From: Flaviaesturariibacter aridisoli
Lineage (GTDB): Bacteria; Bacteroidota; Bacteroidia; Chitinophagales; Chitinophagaceae
Length of the DNA stretch: 64,000 nucleotides
Assembly: GCF_004343705.1 (NCBI RefSeq)
Contig: NZ_SKFH01000006.1
Coordinates: forward strand, 62,001 to 126,000
Reading direction: 5' to 3'
Shown here one piece after another: positions 7,907-16,629 of the stretch. The position numbers and the translations under genes were made by a program. Every line of letters starts with the position of its first letter. Positions within the stretch are counted from its first letter, which is position 1. Under the pieces are notes generated by a model that saw only the letters and a program-made list of their open reading frames with translations, was not told the DNA's origin and searched no databases.

Positions 7907-8953
7907 ATGTCCGTACCGACGACATATGGCGTGATCGGCAGCGGCAGCTGGGCGACCGCGCTCGTGAAGATTTTGACCGATAACGGCCACCGCATCCACT
8001 GGTGGGTGCGCAATGACAAGCAGAGCGACTACATACAGCGCCGCCGCCACAACCCGCAATACCTCCCGACGGCTTACCTCGATGTGTCGAAGCTGCACAT
8101 CGCAGGCGACGTGAACGAGGTGGTGCGCGCCGCCGACGTGCTGGTACTGGCCGTGCCTTCGGCCTATATCACCGAAGTGCTCGACCAGGTGGACCCCGGG
8201 CTGTTGCGCACGCGCAAGGTGATGTCGGCAATCAAAGGCATCGTGCCCGGTCCCGACGTGCTGCTCAACGAATACCTGGCGGAACGCTTCGGCCTGCCGC
8301 TGGAGAACTATTTCGCGGTGCTGGGTCCCTGTCACGCCGAGGAAGTGGCCGCGGAGAAGCTGTCGTACCTCACCTTTTCGGGCGTGGACGATGCCATGAC
8401 GGCGCAGATCGCCGAAGACTTCCGTTCGCCCTACATCAACACGGTAACCAACCACGATATCCTCGGCGTGCAGTACGCCGCGGTGCTGAAGAACATCTAT
8501 GCCCTCGGTGCAGGCATCGCCCATGGCCTCGAATACGGCGACAATTTCCTGAGTGTATACATCGCCAACAGCGCAGACGAGATGGCTAATTTCCTGCAGC
8601 AGGCCGGCGTGGAGCACATCGAGGTGGGCAAGCACCAGCCGCTGGCGGGCGCACAGCGCCGCGACATCAACTATGCCGCCTCCGTGTACCTCGGCGACCT
8701 GCTGGTAACCTGCTATTCGTTGTACAGCCGCAACCGAACCTTCGGCGCCATGATCGGCAAAGGCTATACGGTGCAGTCGGCGCAGCTCGAGATGAACATG
8801 GTGGCCGAAGGCTACAACGCCTGCAAGTGCATGTTTCACATCAACGCGCGCATCGGCGCCGACATGCCCATTGCCGAAACGATCTACCGCATTCTGTGGG
8901 AAAAGCTGTCGCCGGCCGAGGGTTTTGAAACGATCGAGGCGGTGCTGGTATAG
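7907..8953 (+). CDS. gpsA: NAD(P)H-dependent glycerol-3-phosphate dehydrogenase
   Basis: A 348-residue enzyme that reduces dihydroxyacetone phosphate to sn-glycerol-3-phosphate for phospholipid synthesis in the cytoplasm. The N-terminal Rossmann motif GSGSWATAL is at about 11-19. A-I-K-G-I-V (near 105) and G-P-C-H-A-E-E-V-A (near 140) are characteristic. The catalytic Lys is in the A-V-L-K-N-I-Y-A-L-G-A-G segment. The C-terminal helical domain has the N-R-T-F-G-A-M-I-G-K-G motif that holds glycerol phosphate. The length is typical (330-350). It begins 4 bp after the efflux adaptor and is probably cotranscribed. Confidence 0.93.
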   Translation: MSVPTTYGVIGSGSWATALVKILTDNGHRIHWWVRNDKQSDYIQRRRHNPQYLPTAYLDVSKLHIAGDVNEVVRAADVLVLAVPSAYITEVLDQVDPGLLRTRKVMSAIKGIVPGPDVLLNEYLAERFGLPLENYFAVLGPCHAEEVAAEKLSYLTFSGVDDAMTAQIAEDFRSPYINTVTNHDILGVQYAAVLKNIYALGAGIAHGLEYGDNFLSVYIANSADEMANFLQQAGVEHIEVGKHQPLAGAQRRDINYAASVYLGDLLVTCYSLYSRNRTFGAMIGKGYTVQSAQLEMNMVAEGYNACKCMFHINARIGADMPIAETIYRILWEKLSPAEGFETIEAVLV

Positions 8954-9039
8954 GAACGTTCAGAAAGTCGAGGGAGTGCCGGAAAGTGGTTGATGCGACC
9001 TCGTACGCCGGGCTCTAAAGCCCCAAACTGTTTCGCTGC

Positions 9040-10485
9040 ATGCTCTTCAGCTCTCTGTCCTTCGCTTACTTTCTGCCGGTCGTGTTCGCGCTGTACTGGC
9101 TGCTGGCGCGGCGGGGTGCGGAAGCGCAGAACCTGCTGTTGCTGGCGGCGAGCTGGTATTTCTACAGTTGCTGGGACCCGCGCTTCCTGGGGCTGCTGCT
9201 TTTTTCAACACTCCTCGATTACGGCTCGGGCCTGCGGATCGCCGCGGCAGCGAAGCCGCGGGTGCGCAAGGCCTGGCTCGTGCTCAGCGTGGGCGTGAAC
9301 CTGGCCTTCCTGGCGCTGTTCAAATACTACGACTTCTTCATCGCCTCCTTCGCCGCGGCACTGAGCCGCGTGGGCATTCATGCCGATCCGCCGCTGCTCC
9401 ACGTGCTGTTGCCGGTGGGCATTTCGTTTTACACCTTTCACGGCCTGTCGTATGTGATCGACTGCTACCGCGGCAGCATCCGCCCCGAGCGCCATTTTGT
9501 TTCCTACGCGCTGTTCGTTTCGTTCTTCCCGCTGCTCGTAGCGGGCCCTATCGAGCGGGCCACCCACCTGCTGCCGCAATTAAAAACACCCCGACGCTTC
9601 CGGTACGAAGATGCGGCCGAAGGACTGCGGCAGATGCTGTGGGGCTTCTTTAAGAAAGTCGTCGTGGCCGACAACTGTGCGCATTATGTGAACCTGGTGT
9701 TTTCCGGCGAAAGCCATTACTCGGGCAGCCAGCACGCACTGGGCGCCCTGTTTTTCGCCATCCAGATCTACAGCGATTTTTCGGGCTATTCCGACATCGC
9801 GCTCGGCACCGCCCGCCTTTTCGGCATCGACCTGTTGCGCAACTTTGCCCATCCCTACTTTTCGCGCGACATCGCGGAATTCTGGCGCCGCTGGCACATC
9901 TCGCTTTCCAGCTGGTTTCGCGACTATCTCTACATTCCCCTCGGCGGCAGCCGCCATGGCCGCGCCCGAGCGATCCGGAACACCTTTATCATCTTCCTCG
10001 TCAGCGGCCTCTGGCACGGCGCCAACTGGACCTTCCTGGCCTGGGGCGGCCTGCACGCCCTTTTCTTCCTGCCGCTGCTGCTGGCCGGCCGCAACCGCGT
10101 GCACCTTTCCGTGGTCGCATCGGGCCGGCTCCTTCCCTCACTCTCCGACATGGCGCGCATGACCGGCACCTTTGCCCTCGTGACGCTGGCCTGGGTCTTC
10201 TTCCGGGCGGCCAGCATCGGCGACGCGCTCCGCTACCTGCGCCACACGTTTGTGCGTTCGCTGCTGTCGTTTCCGGGTATGCCGCCGATGGCACAGGTGA
10301 CCCTGCTGCTATCGGCCTTCCTGTTCGGTGTGGAATGGCTCGGGCGGGAGCGGCCATTTGCTCTCGCCGGCTTCGGCAGCCGTTGGCCGCGGCTTGCACG
10401 CTGGAGCTTTTACGCGTTGCTGCTCTTTATCATCGGGATGTACATGGTGACAGAGGAGCAACCGTTTTTGTACTTTCAATTCTGA
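9040..10485 (+). CDS. MBOAT-family O-acyltransferase (AlgI/DltB-like)
   Basis: A 481-residue polytopic membrane protein of the MBOAT family. The conserved block F-W-R-R-W-H-I-S-L-S-S-W-F-R-D-Y (near 287-302) and I-P-L-G-G-S precede the invariant histidine in V-S-G-L-W-H-G-A-N-W (near 330). AlgI/DltB-type members move acyl groups across the inner membrane for O-acetylation of exopolysaccharide, peptidoglycan or teichoic acid. The next gene starts one base after its stop and encodes a periplasmic SGNH-like protein, the usual partner that transfers the acyl group. The substrate polymer is not evident from the neighbourhood. Confidence 0.9.
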   Translation: MLFSSLSFAYFLPVVFALYWLLARRGAEAQNLLLLAASWYFYSCWDPRFLGLLLFSTLLDYGSGLRIAAAAKPRVRKAWLVLSVGVNLAFLALFKYYDFFIASFAAALSRVGIHADPPLLHVLLPVGISFYTFHGLSYVIDCYRGSIRPERHFVSYALFVSFFPLLVAGPIERATHLLPQLKTPRRFRYEDAAEGLRQMLWGFFKKVVVADNCAHYVNLVFSGESHYSGSQHALGALFFAIQIYSDFSGYSDIALGTARLFGIDLLRNFAHPYFSRDIAEFWRRWHISLSSWFRDYLYIPLGGSRHGRARAIRNTFIIFLVSGLWHGANWTFLAWGGLHALFFLPLLLAGRNRVHLSVVASGRLLPSLSDMARMTGTFALVTLAWVFFRAASIGDALRYLRHTFVRSLLSFPGMPPMAQVTLLLSAFLFGVEWLGRERPFALAGFGSRWPRLARWSFYALLLFIIGMYMVTEEQPFLYFQF

Positions 10486-10486
10486 C

Positions 10487-11458
10487 ATGGCGCGCTTCCT
10501 GAAACATATCGTCCTCTTTTTGCTGTTCGCCGGTGCCGTGTATTTGTGCTTGTTGTATGCCGCAGGCATTTTCATCCCTCAACACCTCCAGAAGAACCTG
10601 TATCGGCAGCCCATCCGGAGTTCTTTCGTCCGCGAGCGGATTCATGAAGTTTCGGACTACCGCCAGGCCGACCTGCTTATCGTTGGTCCTTCGCTCGCGC
10701 ACCGTGGGATCGACCCGCGCGTTTTTCGGGAAAGAGGGTACCGGGCGTTGCTGCTGACCTGCGGCGGGCAAACACCCGTGCAGGCCCGGATCTTTTTGGA
10801 GCGGTACCTGGATTCGGTGCAGCCAAAGCGCGTGCTGTTGGTCGTTTATCCCGAATTGTACGTCAAAGACCGGATCGAGCCGAGCATCGACCTGTTGTTG
10901 AGCGACCGGGTGGACGGTGCCATCTGGCGAACGGCGCTGTTGCATAAAAACCTGCGCGTGGTCAACACGTTGCTCTATACGACAATGCGCCAATGGTCGG
11001 GGGCGCAACCGCCGGCGCTTCGCAGCGGAAATGAAGATGACGTGTACATTCCCGGCGGTATGCAACAAAGGCGTGTGCTTACCTACAACCAGGACCTGCC
11101 CACCGCCTGCATACCCGGACCAGGGCTGCCGCTAAACCCGATGTACCTGGAGGAGCTCGACGCTTGTCTCGCCTTGCTGCGAAGCAGAAATGTTCCGGTT
11201 CTGCTGCTTCAAATGCCACAAGCCCGGGCACGCTACCAATGTTACCGGTACAAGGAGGAGGTGGATTCGCTTTTTCATTCCCGCGCGTCCTACTGGAACC
11301 TCAACGGGCAGGTTGCGCTCGACGACAGTCTCGACTTTTACGATAATGCACACCTGAACGCGAGGGGTGCGCGCACGTTCACCGGGGTGCTATGCACCGA
11401 TCTGGAGCGCGCCGGTTACTTGAAACACGGAAATCTGCAGGTCGCGAAGGGGAAGTAA
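10487..11458 (+). CDS. SGNH/AlgX-like periplasmic acyltransferase partner
   Basis: A 323-residue protein with one N-terminal transmembrane helix (about 5-26) and a periplasmic domain. I-V-G-P-S-L-A-H-R-G-I-D-P (near 67-79) resembles block I of SGNH hydrolases with the nucleophile Ser. The C-terminal Y-D-N-A-H-L-N-A-R-G-A (near 286-296) matches the D-x-x-H block V. In DltD, PatB and AlgJ/X-type proteins this fold transfers acyl groups delivered by an MBOAT partner. Coupling to the MBOAT gene (one base between them) supports that role. Overall similarity to any one family is low, so the exact subfamily is open. Confidence 0.7.
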   Translation: MARFLKHIVLFLLFAGAVYLCLLYAAGIFIPQHLQKNLYRQPIRSSFVRERIHEVSDYRQADLLIVGPSLAHRGIDPRVFRERGYRALLLTCGGQTPVQARIFLERYLDSVQPKRVLLVVYPELYVKDRIEPSIDLLLSDRVDGAIWRTALLHKNLRVVNTLLYTTMRQWSGAQPPALRSGNEDDVYIPGGMQQRRVLTYNQDLPTACIPGPGLPLNPMYLEELDACLALLRSRNVPVLLLQMPQARARYQCYRYKEEVDSLFHSRASYWNLNGQVALDDSLDFYDNAHLNARGARTFTGVLCTDLERAGYLKHGNLQVAKGK

Positions 11459-11528
11459 AATTCACCGCAAAGAACGCATTCACGGTTTCCGGTTTACCAA
11501 TAAACGAATAAGCCAATTGACCAGTCCG

Positions 11529-12653
11529 CTACACGAACAACTCCGCGGCCAGTCCGTCGGCGCGCAGCATGCCTTCGTCGGTCAGTGCATAGCCGCTGGG
11601 CGTTTCCCGCACCAGGCCCTCCCGTAGAAATACGGACAGGCGTGCTTCGATGTCCTTGCGTTCGGAATTTGTTGCCGCGGTGTTTACACGGGAGCGGTCG
11701 ATGCCTTCGATGGTGCGGAGCGAGATCATGAAGTATTCGTTGAGACGTTGGGCACGCGTCAGCGCCTCGCTTTCCTGCGGCGCGCGGCCCTCTTTGAGGG
11801 CGCGGATGTACGCCGTGTTGTTGGCGATGTTCCAGGAGCGTTCGGTGCCGTTGAAGGAGTGCGCCGAAGGGCCGAGGCCGAGGTAGGGGAGACCTTTCCA
11901 GTAGCTGGAGTTGTGGCGGCTACGCATCCCCGGCTTCGCGAAGTTGGAGACCTCGTAGTGCTCGTACCCCCCCGCTTTCAGCCACTGCATCAGGAGCAGG
12001 AACTGGCGCGCCTGCTGCTCGTTGTCGACGTCGGTCTTCTGCCGCTTTTCGATCTGCTTGTGCAGTGGTGTTTTTTCTTCCACCGTCAGTGCATAGCAGG
12101 AGAGGTGGGGCACGCCATAGCCGGTAGCGATGCGCACGTTTTCTTCCCAGCGCTCGTCGGAGAGGAGGGGCGAGCCGTAAATAAGGTCGATACTGAGGTT
12201 GTTTAGGCCGGCGGCGAGGCTGTCTTCAATGCATTGCCGCGCGTGCGCCGCCGTGTGGGCGCGGTTCATCCAGCGCAATTCGTCTTCAAAAAACGACTGC
12301 GTGCCGATGGACAGGCGGTTGACGCCCGCTCCCTTCCAGGCGCGCAGGCGCTCGGGCGTGATGTCGTCGGGGTTGGCCTCGAGCGTGATTTCGGCGTCGG
12401 CGGTGAGCGGAAACTGGCGGCGCAGCGTGTCGAGGAGGCCATTGAGTTCCGCGTCGCTGAGGAGACTGGGCGTTCCGCCACCGAAGTACACCGTTTCCAC
12501 GGGCGCTCCGGCGAGGTACGGCGTGCGCAGGACGGCTTCCTGCTGCAGCGCCGTCACGAGTTCCGGCTTGTAGCGCAGGGAGGTACTGAAGTGGAAATTG
12601 CAATAGTGACAGCCCTGCTTACAAAAGGGGATATGCAAATAAATTCCGGCCAA
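11529..12653 (-). CDS. hemW: HemW-like radical SAM protein (haem chaperone)
   Basis: A 374-residue radical SAM enzyme. The cluster motif C-K-Q-G-C-H-Y-C lies in HIPFCKQGCHYCNFH at the very N-terminus, followed by Y-F-G-G-G-T-P-S and the glycine-rich SAM site. HemW family members (formerly called oxygen-independent coproporphyrinogen oxidase-like) bind haem and help insert it into respiratory proteins. No in-frame ATG precedes the domain. TTG at 12653 gives the usual family start, AGIYLHIPFC. An in-frame TTG at 12704 would add 17 residues of no family character. It diverges from the Omp85 gene with 51 bp between the chosen starts. Confidence 0.88.
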   Translation of the reverse strand: MAGIYLHIPFCKQGCHYCNFHFSTSLRYKPELVTALQQEAVLRTPYLAGAPVETVYFGGGTPSLLSDAELNGLLDTLRRQFPLTADAEITLEANPDDITPERLRAWKGAGVNRLSIGTQSFFEDELRWMNRAHTAAHARQCIEDSLAAGLNNLSIDLIYGSPLLSDERWEENVRIATGYGVPHLSCYALTVEEKTPLHKQIEKRQKTDVDNEQQARQFLLLMQWLKAGGYEHYEVSNFAKPGMRSRHNSSYWKGLPYLGLGPSAHSFNGTERSWNIANNTAYIRALKEGRAPQESEALTRAQRLNEYFMISLRTIEGIDRSRVNTAATNSERKDIEARLSVFLREGLVRETPSGYALTDEGMLRADGLAAELFV

Positions 12654-12704
12654 CGGCGTTCTGGATTGAATACTTTTACAAACGTGCGGACGAAGGTACA
12701 GCAA

Positions 12705-14465
12705 ATGCTTGCGGCGCTGGTGTTAATGCTGGTTGCTACCGGCCTGCGGGCTCAATACGGGTTGCGGTATGTGATCGCCGATTCGGCCGCGCATGCTGCG
12801 TTGCCGCCACTCAGCGCCTCTTTCGGTAATGCCGCCGCCGCCGCTGCCTATGCCCGCGCGCTGCCTGCCACGCTGCAGGGCCGCGGCTACGTAACCGCCT
12901 CCCTCGACAGCCTGCGGCTCGATTCGGCCTCCGGCACCGCCTGGATCTTTCTCGGTGCGGCCTACCGCTGGGCCCGCCTCAGCACCCGCCCCGAAGACGC
13001 CGACCTGTACGGCGCCCTGCGCTGGAACGCGGGCTCCTTTAATGGCGCCGTGCTCGACTTCCCGCGCCTCCGCAGCCTGCAGGAGCGCCTGCTCGACCGC
13101 CTTGAAGACAACGGCTATCCCTTCGCCCGTGTGTACCTCGACTCGGTGCGGATCGGCGGTGATTCGGTCAGCGCCCTGCTGCGGGTAGACCGCGGGATGC
13201 GCTATCTCATCGACTCCATCCGCGTTTACGGCGACCTTAAGATCTCCAACGAGCTGCTGCAGCGGCACCTCGAGCTGCCCAACGGAACGCCCTACAGCCG
13301 GCGCCGCCTGCAGGCGGTAGACAAGCGCCTCGCCGAGCTGCCTTACGTGCAGGTGGAACGCCCGTCCGACCTGACGATGCTCAATACCGGCTCCATCCTC
13401 AACGTATACCTCAAAGCCAAGCGCAACAGCCAGGTGAACGCCCTCGTTGGCTTCCTGCCCAACCCCGACGCGGGTGCCGCGAAAAAGCTGCTGGTGACCG
13501 GCGAGGCCAACCTGCTGCTGCGCAACGGCTTTGGCGGCGGTGAAACCATCGGGCTCAACTGGCAGCAGCTCCAGCAAAGCTCGCCGCGCCTCCACCTGCT
13601 ATTTGAGCAGCCCTATTTTCTCCGCAGCCCGCTGGGCTTCGGCGTCGACTTCGAGATGTTCCGTAAAGACACCACCTTCCTCAACCTCACCTTCGACCTG
13701 ACGGCCCGCTACCGCAGCGGCAAAGGGGTGGCAAGCCTTTTCTTCCAGCGTCGCTCTTCGGTGGTAAACGGGGTGAACGTGCAGCAGGTGCTGGCACAGC
13801 GCCGCCTGCCGGTGGAGGCCGACGTAGCCTCCAATAACCTCGGCGCCGGCTACGACTGGAACGGCACCGACTACCGTTTCAATCCCCGCCGCGGCTCCGA
13901 ATTCAAGATCACCGCCTCCGCAGGCATCAAGAAGCTGCGGCCGAGCACGCAGGTGGTGGAGCTCAAAGACCCGGGCGACCCGGCCTTTTCGTTTGCGAAG
14001 CTGTACGATACGGTGAAGCTGCGTACGTACCAGTTCCGCGTGTTGCTTTCCGGGGCCCACTACTTCCCGCTCGGCCGGCAGAGCACATTGCGGACGGCGA
14101 TCAACGCCGGTGCCTTCGCGAGCGGCTCCGTGTACCGCAATGAGCTCTTCCAGGTGGGCGGCTACAAGCTCCTTCGCGGCTTCGACGAGGAAAGTGAATA
14201 CCTGTCGCAATATGCCATTACCACCGCGGAGTTCCGCTACCTTATCGGGCAGAATTCGCACTTCTTCGTATTCGCCGACGGCGGCTGGGGGCGGCAGCCC
14301 GAGCCGGTGAATGCCAACCGTTTTTACCTCGGCACCGGTTTGGGCATTTCGCTGGAAACAAAGGCCGGCATTTTCAACCTGGCCTGGGCTATCGGCCGCC
14401 GCGACGACGTACCGTTCAACCTGCGGAAGAGCAAGGTGCATTTGGGCTACGTCTCTTATTTCTAG
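12705..14465 (+). CDS. Omp85/BamA-superfamily outer membrane protein
   Basis: A 586-residue outer membrane protein with an N-terminal signal peptide (LAALVLMLVATGLRAQ). POTRA-like repeats lie between about 120 and 250; the R-Y-L-I-D-S-I-R-V-Y-G-D-L-K-I-S stretch is typical of a POTRA beginning. A C-terminal 16-strand-type barrel follows. The hallmark loop-6 motif appears as G-G-Y-K-L-L-R-G-F-D-E-E (near 490), and the chain ends in Y-V-S-Y-F, the aromatic terminal signature. It is shorter than canonical BamA (five POTRAs), so it is a TamA/BamA-like paralogue for protein or lipid insertion. ATG 12705 is chosen because the signal peptide begins there. Confidence 0.85.
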   Translation: MLAALVLMLVATGLRAQYGLRYVIADSAAHAALPPLSASFGNAAAAAAYARALPATLQGRGYVTASLDSLRLDSASGTAWIFLGAAYRWARLSTRPEDADLYGALRWNAGSFNGAVLDFPRLRSLQERLLDRLEDNGYPFARVYLDSVRIGGDSVSALLRVDRGMRYLIDSIRVYGDLKISNELLQRHLELPNGTPYSRRRLQAVDKRLAELPYVQVERPSDLTMLNTGSILNVYLKAKRNSQVNALVGFLPNPDAGAAKKLLVTGEANLLLRNGFGGGETIGLNWQQLQQSSPRLHLLFEQPYFLRSPLGFGVDFEMFRKDTTFLNLTFDLTARYRSGKGVASLFFQRRSSVVNGVNVQQVLAQRRLPVEADVASNNLGAGYDWNGTDYRFNPRRGSEFKITASAGIKKLRPSTQVVELKDPGDPAFSFAKLYDTVKLRTYQFRVLLSGAHYFPLGRQSTLRTAINAGAFASGSVYRNELFQVGGYKLLRGFDEESEYLSQYAITTAEFRYLIGQNSHFFVFADGGWGRQPEPVNANRFYLGTGLGISLETKAGIFNLAWAIGRRDDVPFNLRKSKVHLGYVSYF

Positions 14466-14477
14466 CCGCAGGTTCCG

Positions 14478-14578
14478 TCAGCCGTGAGCCCGCAACACGC
14501 GGTAAAAACATAGGCAGAATGAATCCGTTTGCCATTAAACGAGCCGGCGCTCACGGTTCACGGCTCACGCTTCACGAT
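14478..14578. repeat. Heptamer repeat pair (GTGAGCC / TCACGGT type)
   Basis: A single left copy (CAGCCGTGAGCC at 14480-14490) is followed by the right tract GCTCACGGTTCACGGCTCACGCTTCACG at 14548-14576. The tract belongs to the same family as the elements near 4813, 26377, 29751, 33571 and 62485. It ends immediately before the -33 element of the DUF4271 promoter. Confidence 0.65.
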
Positions 14579-14607
14579 TGGCGATTGACAAATCGCGAGT
14601 ACATTTG
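14578..14607 (+). promoter_or_regulatory. Bacteroidota-type promoter for DUF4271 gene
   Basis: TTG at 14578-14580, a 19-bp spacer, then a perfect TAnnTTTG box (TACATTTG, 14600-14607). The start codon is 9 bp downstream. Confidence 0.65.
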
Positions 14608-14616
14608 CTCCATCCC

Positions 14617-15543
14617 ATGAAAAGCGGTCGCTCCATTTGCCTGATCCTGATGCTGTTGGCCGGCCTATGCGCCGGTGCTCAGCCGCGCGACAGCCGCTCC
14701 CTGCCCGTTGACACGGCCCGCTTCTCCGTCCTTGATTCGCTGGGCAACCCGATCGCCGATACCCTGCGCCGCGACACCTTTCAGCTCCCGCCGTTGCTGG
14801 TAACGCCGCAGCGCTTTGACAGCGTCGTGTGGACGCGGCACCCGTTCATTTCCTTTCAAAACCCCGTCCGCCTGCGAGAGTCGGTGCACGTGACCGAAGG
14901 CAAGGAGTCGCTTTTTTACACGTCGATGGGCCTGCTGCTGCTGCTGGCCATTGCCCGGAGCGGCTTTCCACGCTACCTCGCCGACTTGTTCCGGCTATTC
15001 TTCCGCGCCAACCTGCGGCAGCGGCAAGCGAAGGAGCAACTGCAGCAGTCGCCGATGCCTTCGCTGTATATGAACGTGCTGTATTTCGGTGTGGGAGCGC
15101 TTTTCCTGAATCTGCTGTTCCGCCGCTTCGGGCTGGCCGGCGGTTGGGGCTTCTGGCCGCTTTTCGGCTACACGGCGGCGGGGCTCGCGGCCCTGTACCT
15201 CGGCAAGTTCATCGTGCTGCGCCTGGTGGGCTGGATCCTTCGCGTGCCGGGGCCGGCGGAGGCGTATGTGTTCATCGTGTTCACGGCCAACAAGATCCTG
15301 GCCATGCTGCTGCTGCCTTTCGTGGTGCTGCTGGCCTTTACCGAGGGCGCGCTCAACCAGGTGGCACTTACCCTCGCGCTGACGTTGGCCGGCGGCGTAT
15401 TTGCCTACCGCTACTTCCTGTCGTATACCACCGTGCAGCGACAGGTGCGGCTGCCGTTCTTCCATTTCGTGCTCTACCTGGTGGCCTTCGAGCTGGTGCC
15501 GTTGCTGCTGATTAACAAACTGTTGTTCCGCGTATTAGGGTAA
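14617..15543 (+). CDS. DUF4271 membrane protein
   Basis: A 308-residue protein matching what I know as DUF4271, a Bacteroidota-specific membrane family. A signal-like hydrophobic N-terminus (ICLILMLLAGLCAGAQ) is followed by a roughly 80-residue periplasmic segment, then about six transmembrane helices from residue 105 to the end. Its biochemical role is unknown. In this window it directly precedes hemD and the gld genes, an arrangement I recall from other Bacteroidota, so a link to the cell envelope is plausible but unproven. ATG 14617 is chosen for the signal segment and for its position just after a perfect promoter box. Confidence 0.75.
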   Translation: MKSGRSICLILMLLAGLCAGAQPRDSRSLPVDTARFSVLDSLGNPIADTLRRDTFQLPPLLVTPQRFDSVVWTRHPFISFQNPVRLRESVHVTEGKESLFYTSMGLLLLLAIARSGFPRYLADLFRLFFRANLRQRQAKEQLQQSPMPSLYMNVLYFGVGALFLNLLFRRFGLAGGWGFWPLFGYTAAGLAALYLGKFIVLRLVGWILRVPGPAEAYVFIVFTANKILAMLLLPFVVLLAFTEGALNQVALTLALTLAGGVFAYRYFLSYTTVQRQVRLPFFHFVLYLVAFELVPLLLINKLLFRVLG

Positions 15544-15549
15544 AATACG

Positions 15550-15557
15550 TACCTTTG
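15550..15557 (+). promoter_or_regulatory. -7 promoter box for hemD
   Basis: Perfect TACCTTTG (TAnnTTTG) box 22 bp before the hemD ATG. I see no well-spaced -33 TTG. Confidence 0.5.
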
Positions 15558-15579
15558 CCGTACATTAGGTTACCTATTT

Positions 15580-16380
15580 ATGGTGAAAAACGAGGTTTCA
15601 AAGGCAGGTGCGAAGGCCAAAGCCGGTATGCGGATCCTGATCACACAGCCTAAGCCGGAAAGTGACAAATCCCCTTATTTTGAGCTCAGCCGTAAATACG
15701 GCGTTTCCTTAGACTTCCAGCCCTTCATTCAGCTCGACCCGATCCCCGCGAAGGAATTCCGGAAGCAAAAGATCGATATCCAGGCGCACAGCGCAGTCAT
15801 CCTCACCAGCCGCAACGCCATCGACCACTTCTTCCGCACCTGCGAGGAAATGCGGGTGGCCGTATCGCAGGATACGAAGTATTTCTGCATCACCGAGGCC
15901 GTTGCCCTCTACCTTCAAAAATTCATTCTCTACCGCAAGCGCAAGGTTTTCTATGGTGCCGACGGCTCCAACAAAAGCCTGTTCGACGTCATCAACAAGC
16001 ACAAGAGCAACGAGAAGTTTCTCTATGTATGCTCCGAGAACCAGCAAGACTCCGAGATCACCGGCTGGCTGAAGTCCAATGGCTGCGACTTCTCCCTGGC
16101 GTTCATGTACCGCACCGTCAGCCGCGACGTGAAGGAATTGCTGACGGCCAACGAGTTTGACGTCATCTGCTTTTTCACCCCCAGCGGTGTCAAAAGCCTT
16201 TTCGACAACCGGCCCGACTTCCGCCAGAACGGAACGGTGATCGGCGCCTTTGGGTCCAATACGTCGAAGGCTGTGGAGGAATCCGGGCTGGAGCTGGGCA
16301 TCAAGGCCCCGCAGCCGCAGGCGCCCTCGATGGTGTCGGCCCTGGATCAATTCCTGGCCGCTACATTCAAGAAAAAATAA
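15580..16380 (+). CDS. hemD: Uroporphyrinogen-III synthase
   Basis: A 266-residue cytoplasmic enzyme that cyclises hydroxymethylbilane to uroporphyrinogen III in haem and corrinoid synthesis. The family is poorly conserved. The characteristic pattern is present: two alternating alpha/beta halves, T-S-R-N-A-I-D-H-F-F (near 71-80) and F-F-T-P-S-G-V-K-S-L-F (near 199-209), the usual loop segments lining the cleft. A basic 20-residue N-terminal extension precedes the fold. It has its own promoter box and ends with a strong terminator, so it appears separate from gldK although neighbouring. Confidence 0.85.
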   Translation: MVKNEVSKAGAKAKAGMRILITQPKPESDKSPYFELSRKYGVSLDFQPFIQLDPIPAKEFRKQKIDIQAHSAVILTSRNAIDHFFRTCEEMRVAVSQDTKYFCITEAVALYLQKFILYRKRKVFYGADGSNKSLFDVINKHKSNEKFLYVCSENQQDSEITGWLKSNGCDFSLAFMYRTVSRDVKELLTANEFDVICFFTPSGVKSLFDNRPDFRQNGTVIGAFGSNTSKAVEESGLELGIKAPQPQAPSMVSALDQFLAATFKKK

Positions 16381-16404
16381 CCGCGCGTACGCATTCCGAT
16401 AACA

Positions 16405-16427
16405 GAAAGGCCGCACTGCGGCCTTTC
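16405..16427 (+). terminator. Terminator after hemD
   Basis: Stem GAAAGGCCGC / GCGGCCTTTC with a 3-base loop, 24 bp after the hemD stop. It separates hemD from the gld transcription unit. Confidence 0.7.
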
Positions 16428-16605
16428 CCCATTCCTGCATAGGGCAATTCATCTGAAGTTTTGTTGCTTTCACCGGAATAGGTCCGGAAAAGTTAAAAAA
16501 TAATACAATAATTGCAGTAGCAAGCCGTTTAAGACGGTACGCCTAAAGGGCTTGCAGATGAAAAAAATAAGTTGTAACCTTGTGCGGTCAATTTTATCAA
16601 AAGCT

Positions 16606-16613
16606 TATATTTG
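16606..16613 (+). promoter_or_regulatory. -7 promoter box for the gldKLMN unit
   Basis: Perfect TATATTTG 16 bp before the gldK ATG. A TTG at 16580-16582 lies 23 bp upstream, at the upper end of the spacing reported for flavobacterial promoters. Confidence 0.6.
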
Positions 16614-16629
16614 CCCAATACCCTCGTGT

